Source: Hygrocybe punicea (Eukaryota; Basidiomycota; Agaricomycetes; Agaricales; Hygrophoraceae). From it: a DNA stretch of 64,000 nt. The stretch covers positions 930,001 to 994,000 of the forward strand of contig OY744462.1 in assembly GCA_963556145.1 (NCBI GenBank), written 5' to 3'. Of the stretch, positions 56,352-64,000 are shown piece by piece; positions within the stretch are counted from its first letter, which is position 1, and each line of letters opens with the position of its first letter. Position numbers and translations under genes: made by a program. A model generated the notes under the pieces. The model was not told the DNA's origin and did not search any database. It saw only the letters and a list, made by a program, of their open reading frames with translations.

Positions 56352-57536
56352 TTCATCAAATTACGGGGCAAACTCGCAAATTGTTGTCGACGTGGTTTGG
56401 CCAAGGTGACATGAAAATTTTCTTTGCCCCCTCAATATCTTACACGCGAGCTTCAATGTCTAGGTGTATTTTCTATGGAGGGTGCCGAACACAAACAACA
56501 GGTAACCGTCATCTTGAAAAACGCATCTTACACGTGTGACCTGACTGGTCTTATATCCCTGGCAAAAATTAATTGCCCCAGCATTCACAGTGGCTTCTGT
56601 GAAAGCTCTGACACCGTTATTTTCTCTAAAGGCTGAAGAGTTCCAGGATTGCCAGGATTCCCTTGTTTCCCAAGATCATGACGAATCTAGCACCTAGCCC
56701 CAAAAAACCACATCTGGGTATGGCACTTGTATTGGCACAACTCTGGTCGCGGTGGCGATTGGTGTGGGTGTGGTGCAATCAAATGGCGGGAGCAGGTTCA
56801 GTGCCACTTGTCACCAGCTCCTCCCCTTCTCATACCCTGGATCGACAGAGATGAGGGCCATTGGGACTGGCTTCATCTCCATCAGGCCCTCAATGGAGGT
56901 GGCAGGAGACTGGGGCCAATGCAACTATTATCATACACGCATGAGAGAGGCAATAGGCGGGTTGGGCCTGTGCTACAATTGCAACAACGCTCTCAAGATC
57001 ATCACCAGGGCTCCCATCGCCCTCCTCATGGCACTCAAGAGCATGAATATGAGACCGATGCGACACTCAAAATGACAGCCGAGGGCCAGGTGGCTGGCAC
57101 CTCATGGCACCCATATCCCGAGAGGAGGCACAATCTGCTGCGATGGCGATATGCCTCAACCTTCTCCAGCACATACCACTCTTGAGAGGGCGAATGGATT
57201 ATACCTGGCTTTGCATCATATGTCTTGCGATGGGCTGTACTCTGCCCATCGGGGCCATCATCACAGCTCAGAGCCCATACAACCAAGACTTCTTTCCCCA
57301 CTGCACTGCAGCATTCTCATACGACATGTGCAAGGTGGCCCTCTCATTGCATGGGGGTGGTGTGCTGATGAGCGTCACAGTGCTCACAATTGATGCACAT
57401 GTGTCGGCCGGAGTTGATCCCTTCATTGCACCTGCAATACTCTTATATTCTGGATCCATTGGCAAGCGTCCTTCAAGGACAAGATTTCTTGGCAATGTTT
57501 CAGAATCGGGTGACATCTTTGTACAAAAAAAAACAT
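56352..57536. other. Region of uncertain content between FAS fragment A and hAT copy 2
   Basis: About 1.2 kb. Plus-strand frames 56752-57075 and 57104-57550 are open with fairly normal composition (AIGTGFISIRPSMEVAGDWG; CLAMGCTLPIGAIITAQSPY), and the second has hydrophobic stretches. I do not recognise them as FAS or transposase. They could be exons of an unknown protein or captured DNA. Confidence 0.35.
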
Positions 57537-60500
57537 TTATTGGTTGGTAGACTCAAGGAGACTTTGAATAAATAGGTTTATATCTTCGGGTATCTGCTGA
57601 TTTGTCTCTTCTTGGCACTCTAACTCTTTAATCTCATCATCCCAATCCATGCCTGCTGTAAAATCCAAGCCTCTACCCTGTCGAATTGAGAACTTCAAGA
57701 GCTGAAGTGCTTCCATGAGTTCTGGAAAAATACGACTTCTGCACGCCGTCATTGTTTCCTTTCCAGAAGAGAAAACCCTTTCACATGGAACCACTGATGC
57801 TTGAATAGGTAATATATCCATAGCAAGAGCGAATATTGGTGGGTAATGCAGCTGGTTTTCCTATTCAATTAAGGGTTTAGAATAGACCCAGTAGTTATAT
57901 TTTTCCATACCTGCCAAAAATTCAAGCTGCTTGTGGCAGTCTGAGTATCATATAAATAAAGTTCAACTAATCCTTCTAGCGAGTGCTGTTGTGCTTGATT
58001 TCAAGTTCGGTTGAGTCCAAGGATATCCTGGGCATTCAGACGGGCCGGTCGTGTTGCTGTTCTAACTGCAGTGGGTTGAACATCAGTGGCTGCAGTGCAT
58101 TGATAGTATGGATGAAGCTGAAAGGAAACATTCAAGATCAATATTTTATGATGGTATCAACACTATCTGCACTATCATGCACAGCTTCGATAAATATTTG
58201 TTTTGCCCACCCAACTCGCTCAGGCATGAAATCTTGATACCAATTAAGTTTTACATTGGATCCATGGCTGGAAAATTTTATATGAACAGACGAGGAACTT
58301 GAGACAAACCCATTGCTAGGACATATGCCAGGACAAGATCAGTATGCTTATTGTATGTCTGCAATTTATCGAGGCCTTGCTGGACAATGTTGGCCATCTC
58401 ATGGTGAGCATCTTGATGTGTTTTCCAGATAGTCTTCATTGCCTCAAATGCCGGAACAACATGGGATAAAGTTGGAGTTTTTTCATTTGATAATATTTGC
58501 TGAAATGCGTGTGGGACCTGAAAAAATAATGAGCTGTACAGAAAGCAGTTGGTAATATACGGACTTGAAGTATTTCCTTGAATGCATCTAAAGCCTCCCA
58601 GTCAGTGTCTCCAAGCTGAAACTTGCGTAACTCGGCAAAATCATTGTTGTCAAGAAATTTTTCAATTGCCTGATGATATATGAGTATTGGGGCAGACAAC
58701 CAATATACCACATACATCATGGAGAAGCAGAGCACGTTCAATCATTAATAATGTAGATGACCATCTGATATCTATGTCGCGCAGTAGATGAAGATCTTCT
58801 TGTTCAAGGATTGCGAGCATTGAAGAAAAATATTGCCACCTGAGTGAAGAAGCTTGGATCTACAAGGGTTATTTATATTGTAAATCGCCATCATGTGAAA
58901 TCCTATGAAGTGTACCACCCAAATAAGAGACCTTATGGATCTCGTTCCATAGCATCCATAAATGTGTAAGATACAAAGTCAGGAGGGACATAGTCAGCAG
59001 CTTCCTCAGCTGTGTACTCTAGATGGGTGATTGCTGATAAGATGGCTTTGCAAGTGAGTTTTACAATGTGAGGGAAGCACCTAGCCAAAAGAATGAATTA
59101 TGGCAAACTATCATTTATGTAACTTACCGGATCCGCCATTCAACCCGACTAAATTTAATTTTCCACCAATGAAGCTCACGTTCCAAAACTGCCATCAATG
59201 TATCATTATTTGATGCATTATCCAGGGTTATCCATCCTATCTGGCATTCACCAAGAGATCAATGAAAGTACTCAGGAAACTGGGAGAAATAGCAACTGAA
59301 TACCTTCTCTGTGATGTTTAGACAATCTGTAACATGCAGAAATGTGTGGGCAAGGTGTTCACTCTCATGTCATCCAGGGACTCCATAGAAACCAATAAGA
59401 TCAGCCCGGAGTTTGAGTATGTGTTGGGGACCACTTGGTGTATCTTCTGTCTGTGCCTCGATCCAGTGGGCCATGACAGCCATGAACGGAGTTAGATTGG
59501 GATCAGACCACATATCAGTCGTGAATGAAATTTTTCCGATAGATTTCTATCATGTTCAGCAATTCTAGTCAACAGCAATAAATAAATCATACCCGACTCT
59601 CACTTTCATGTCCTGCTCGACCTGATCCAGGTGGTTGTCAAGTATTTCCTCAATCTGCTTGCGGATTGTAGTGCGACCCGGAATATCAGACTCTTGAAGT
59701 TCTGCACGAAGTAGCAAAAATATGGCACGCAGTCACGGTGAGTTGACAACATTGATGGACTGGAATCAGATGAAAAATAATAAGCACATTAATAAAAGAC
59801 ACCACAACAGTTACCTGATTGTCTCTGACAATAAACTCAACAATGGCATCTACAAAGGCTTTGTTTGAATATGGCTTTCGAGTAGATTTTGCAGATCTTG
59901 ATGAAGACCCTTTATTTCGGAAGGCCTCAACGGCATCTTGAGCACCTTTTGCTTTTATAGTGATTCCCAACTCGTCACATCCCAAAACCCATACATCAAG
60001 ATGAGAATCAATAAGATGATGGTGCAGTGTTCAAGTGGCTGTTCGTATACTAAACTTTGCAACATGGTGACTTGGATCTGTTTCGTGAATATTTCTTTTG
60101 TAGTATTAGAATAATTTATGAGAAGCGAGAGAAAAAACTCACTGGCAGAAGACACAGTAATTTTTTAATGCCTGCTCATCATAGAAAGTCCAAACATCTG
60201 CAGCCGCATAACATTTCTTGTTACCAGTGGGGCCACCACGTCTTGAAGCATGGTTAGGGCTATGTTGGCCAGCACACAGGGAGTGTGCTGCCCGAGATGT
60301 TGCAACTGATGGAGATGACCTTCCTGACTCAGAAGGTGGAGGTGACGGGTGATGTGAATTCGAAGGGGATGGCACTGAATCTGAGTCTGTATCAACACTT
60401 CCTGACTCAGAAGGTGGAGGTGACGGGTGATGTGAATTCGAAGGGGATGGCACTGAATCTGAGTCTGTATCAACACTACCCAGAGATTCTGATGGAGTAC

Positions 60501-60945
60501 AAAAGGTGACATGTCGTGCGAGTGGGCTTTCAGGGAATTTGGACAGCTGGTGAGAGCAACCAGGTGTTACAAATGATCGTTGCAGAAACGGCATAGGATC
60601 CTGAGAATTTGGAGAGAAAAGTATCTGGAAAGCCACATTATCCAGATCAGCAACTTTCTGGAAAGTCTTTCTTTGTCGTTTAGTTGGTGAGTCATCAAGT
60701 AATGGTGGCAGCAATGGTATGGTGGATGAATTTGACCCTGAGGGATCTGACTGATGCCAACGGCATTGTGATGAGGTTTCTGATATGAGAAATGGATCAT
60801 CGAAGGTGTCAGCTTGATTCGTTTCCACTGCTTTCCCCTTCCCTTTCCTACTATGATGCTTTGTTGGTGACTTATCACCGGGAGTTGGATTTGTAACACC
60901 TTGTGGGGTAGGCAATGAATAATGAGAATTTGGACTTGAGCTCAC
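57537..60945 (-). pseudogene. hAT transposase copy 2, near full length
   Basis: Exon 1 60945-60139: disordered Ser/Pro-rich N terminus with a 26-residue direct repeat, then AAADVWTFYDEQ and NYCVFCQ, the start of a BED-type zinc finger. After an intron near 60030-60138, HHHLIDSHLDVWVLGCDELG and KPYSNKAFVDAIVEFIVRDN follow (matching copy 1). Further exons lead to WYQDFMPERVGWAKQIFIEA, the segment NAQDILGLNRT-stop-NQAQQHS, and the dimerisation domain MDILPIQASVVPCERVFSSG, ending at 57537. The homologous introns include a GTATGG donor where copy 1 has GC. The TGA near 58002-58004, at a likely Arg codon, suggests it is dead. It sits between the two oppositely oriented FAS fragments. Transposon ends were not identified. 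Confidence 0.78.
60320..60475. repeat. Perfect 78-bp tandem duplication in hAT copy 2 exon 1
   Basis: 60320-60397 and 60398-60475 are identical by eye. The minus-strand reading is GSVDTDSDSVPSPSNSHH-PSPPPSES twice. In frame. Confidence 0.92.
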
Positions 60946-61259
60946 TCACCTTCGACTTGGAAAGACATTTGGAGAGTGCCAGTGGCAAAAAGAGTCGTTT
61001 TAGGTTTTGGCTGAGTGCGTCGAGGGGCCATGCTGGTATGAGAATACTCCAAAGTGTGTCAATTACCAGGAACACATTTCACACATTAAAACACTTTTGT
61101 GTACACATTTTCGGACAATGAGGTATAACTCCGAGCCAAAAGGTTTCCCACATGTTGAGCCATGAGGGGAAAAAACAATAGACGAGTCAAATTTGGACCT
61201 GGGGCATTGTTGGTCAGATGGTCAGCCACATGTCTACTACCATAATTGGAGACACTAAC
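60946..61259. other. Spacer between hAT copy 2 and FAS fragment B
   Basis: About 300 bp with no recognisable coding signal. Any transposon terminus should lie here but I could not identify one. Confidence 0.4.
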
Positions 61260-64000
61260 CAAGATTTGCAATTACGCCAATATCTTGTGTTTGAAGGGAA
61301 CGACAGTCAATGCCAAACCACGGCTTCCAAAGCTTTGAAAGATGGACTGGTGATATTCGAAGGTTACATGACTGTGATGGGATGTCGCAACGACAACATG
61401 CGCCTGACCTTTCAGGATTTATACACTGATGGAGCCTTTCCCAACCCCAGTCAAGAGAGCGTTCTTGTCCTTGAATGTAGTGCCGGAAGTAGCGATCTCG
61501 TGAAGGATATCCAAGTAGACACTGGTCAAGTTATTACTGTACTCCCAATTCGTGCCGACGTTGCGTTTCAAATGGAGGAGAGGAATTTTGTCGGCAGAAA
61601 CAAACGCAACACTGGTAATCTGAGGGCAAAGGAATTGAGATGAGGACCAATGGTTCCATGCTCCAATGCGACTATGAGTGTCAGGACCCTTTCGAAGAGA
61701 AGGGACCATGCCTTTGTAAAGTGCCTTGATACGATTCTTTTGCTCTAGGCTGATGCCTGGTTGCGATTTCACAACCGTCCAGAGCTTAAGAACATCGTCC
61801 TGAACTTTCTGGATATTTACAGCACCAGACACAGTGTCGCCACCTGCCATTTCTTCCACGTAGGCCTCCAGTTTGCGGACATTCTCTCGAACAACCTCAG
61901 AGTATACTGTATCACCCTTGGCTGTGACTTCAGTGTGAGGTGCCATGGGGAAAGTTAATTTAAGAAGAAATCATATGAAAACATAGATGAAGTGGACATT
62001 AGGCAGCAGCTTACCATCCTTATATACAGGCGGCTTGTCAATGACCTCTTGAGTGTTCTCGAGGAGTTGCTGGCTGAACTCTTTGGCAAGTTTGGAGTTT
62101 TCACCCCGCTTTTCATCACACTGGCCAATGTTGTACTGCATGTACTTTAGTAGCTCGGAGTTGGCACGATTGAGAAGAGAGATAGCACATGCAGTAATAT
62201 CGCAATCTACAGTGGCGAGTTGTCCAAAAATGATGTCATAGTACATGAGTAAGGCGTCTTGACGGGCCCAATTCCATGAGGAGTTGAAATGATGTGCTTT
62301 AAGGGGATCAAATATTGGCTGAATACCATCAATGTATGTGTCGCCGTGCTCTCTGGCAATGCTGTCCAACCTTGCCTGGAGAGCAGCCAAATTGGCCTTC
62401 TCTTTATCAAATGCAATTTCACCAGAACGAGAATCACGTTTGAGATAGCACATGTGCAGCTCGACATGTTGAGCTGCAAATTGTTCTTGCTTAGCCTGGA
62501 ACTTCAAGAATTCTTCACTATTCATGGTGGTTCCTGATCCAGCGCCCCCCGCAGCGCTTCCAGCTGATAAAGAGATACCCAATCATTGAGCATAGATGGC
62601 GACGACACTATCCAGCCACACCTTCACCTCAACTTCAGAGCCAAGTCGCTTTGTGGGTTCCATTGTGGTACCAAGTAATAGGACACCATCCGATCAAGAC
62701 GGTCCAAGACCCCAAGCCTTGGAGAGGTGGGATTTGATGGTAGAAGCATTGAATCCACCAGGCATCTTGCCACTGATCAGCTGTGACACCATTCCATTTG
62801 AGTATTTCCCTAGGGTACCAGAAAATCCTACACCCAGCATGGATCCCAATTCCTCAAATGGCAGTTCTTCACTTTTCTCAGGCACAGATGTGAACTCCAA
62901 CTGAAGATTGCCAAGAATCTCATTTTGAAGAGTCGACTTCCCGCTGACCAGGTCCTTGATGATCTTGGAAAGGGGAACCTCATCAACCTTCTTTTTGAGC
63001 TTTTGGGCAATGACCACGATCAGGATTTTGATGGCTTTTATGGGAACATCTTCAATACTGGCGGCCGTGGCAGGAGGTGCAGACACTGGAACAACAGGAG
63101 AAGGGATGGATGCAGGCAGCACAGCCTCAAGAACCGGTTCACCTGCTGTCGGCACATCTGGCTCATCTTCAAATTGATAGTAAATCTCTTTTCCATTCTT
63201 GGCATGACAAAGGATAGCCTGGGAATGGCTGACCGAGTTGATTCGAGCCTCGTATTTGGCTTTGAGTGTACGAGTAGCCATGCCAGTCAATGTCGGAGAA
63301 GGGCCAACCTCGATTAGATGCTCAAAGGCGAAGTCTGTGAACAGCCGGTCTTGGGTTTCGATCCATCGGACAGGGGAGGCAAACTGATATGCGAGGAGCT
63401 CAACCAGGATAGTATATGCCAGCTTTTGACATTAAGCAGCTCCAGCCCAGTCTTCTTGATCCCATTTCCATAGGACCTTGTTGAGGCAAGGAGACAATGT
63501 TTGGTCGTAGATCAACTGCACGTATTCGCGGGAAACTTTGAATGGCCTGGCGACAAGGTTAGGAATATACTTCCCAACCAGCATGTCAGGACTGAGCTGG
63601 GCAGCATTGATCTTCTTTGAGAGATCTAGGAGATGATTGTGAGGTGTAGGATCTCAAATATCGCATTAGTCCACATACAAGCTCGGAATGGCATAACACC
63701 AGCCCAGAGATAACGAGAGTGGAAGGGGACATTGATACTGGGAAGAGGAATGGTTGCAAAACCGTGTTCAAGCTTGATATAACCTTCTGCCTGTTGTTGC
63801 TCCTGAGCCCGCTTAAAGCAAATCTTGACAATCTCTTCGAGCATCTCCTTGACTTTCTCCACGGTGAACGATTCGGTCAGCTGATCAAAAAGAATGAGTG
63901 TCAGAGCATATATTAAAGGTATTGAGGTACCTTGGCAATGTCGATCTTTTGTAATTTCAAGTAGTTCAGGACATTGGCCATCATCTGCAAAGTGATAAGC
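61260..64000 (-). pseudogene. Fatty acid synthase fragment B: malonyl/palmitoyl transferase, ACP, start of ketoreductase
   Basis: Reads from the window edge downward. MANVLNYLKLQKIDIAK is followed by an intron (GTACCT...GATCAG, about 63881-63930). Then EKVKEMLEEIV, KLEHGFATIPLPSINVPFHS and RYLWAGVMPFRA, an intron ending CTCCTAG near 63650, LSKKINAAQL, FEHLIEVGPSPTLTGMATRT, and a Pro/Ala linker. Next is the ACP domain with DLVSGKSTLQNEI; the phosphopantetheine Ser codon is 62934-62936. WNWARQDALLMYYDIIFGQL and MAPHTEVTAKGDTVYSEVVR follow. Last is the ketoreductase start ALLTGVGKGSISV, where TAA (61419-61421) replaces the expected Glu, with recognisable sequence to about 61260. MPT and ACP are continuous, as in single-chain FAS. 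Another TAA at 63432-63434 confirms a pseudogene. Ketosynthase and phosphopantetheinyl transferase are absent. Confidence 0.88.

Noticed and set aside
54295..64000. A functional fatty acid synthase gene
   Set aside because: The pieces are in opposite orientation, lack acyltransferase, ketosynthase and PPT domains within the window, and contain TGA or TAA codons and frame breaks.

Overview
The window looks like nuclear DNA from a filamentous basidiomycete (Agaricomycetes). The evidence is short introns of about 45-130 bp with CTAAC/CTGAC-like branch sites, an SR-protein kinase, a RasGEF and a 7-TM receptor of the kinds seen in these fungi, fragments of type I fungal fatty acid synthase (FAS), and a dense set of basidiomycete transposons (Plavaka-like, hAT, Helitron, Gypsy-like gag). 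No prokaryotic, CRISPR, rRNA or confident tRNA features were seen. Family names rest on reading the translations and on my knowledge of these families; no database search was run.

Layout. 1-5.4 kb: GC-rich host DNA with the C-terminal half of an SRPK-type kinase (5' end outside the window) and a single-exon gene of unknown function. 5.4-20.5 kb: transposon-rich DNA. A repeat-associated ORF occurs in two copies (about 8.1-8.7 kb minus, 16.9-17.8 kb plus). The first copy is broken by an LTR retroelement (8696-13583) that has a gag-like sense ORF, no polymerase, and an antisense, twice-spliced gene for a C6 zinc-cluster protein. A Plavaka-like transposase pseudogene (17991-20863, minus) carries a 461-bp foldback hAT-type MITE with an 8-bp target duplication. 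20.9-24.9 kb: a 4-kb satellite built entirely of 9-bp units. 25-27.7 kb: AT-rich DNA, microsatellites, a thrice-repeated hairpin module and a palindromic element. 27.7-30.6 kb: a degenerate Helitron Rep gene. 30.6-33.3 kb: gene relics and a 290-bp tandem duplication.

33.4-38.1 kb is a second host island: a multi-exon RasGEF (minus) and a 7-TM receptor (plus). 38.3-44.8 kb holds unrecognised ORFs and hAT-like debris. 44.8-50.8 kb is a large minus-strand gene combining an Ulp1-like cysteine protease with a long RNase H/P-element-like region, with nonsense codons. 51-61 kb holds two related hAT transposase copies (both minus). The second lies between two FAS pieces: ER-DH on the plus strand (54.3-56.35 kb) and MPT-ACP-KR on the minus strand (61.26 kb to the window end).

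A recurring theme is decay by C-to-T change. The two LTRs differ mainly at CpG/TpG/CpA sites, and many inactivating codons in the transposons and FAS pieces are TGA where an Arg codon would be expected. Apart from the two host islands, most of the window reads as a nested, mutated transposon landscape.
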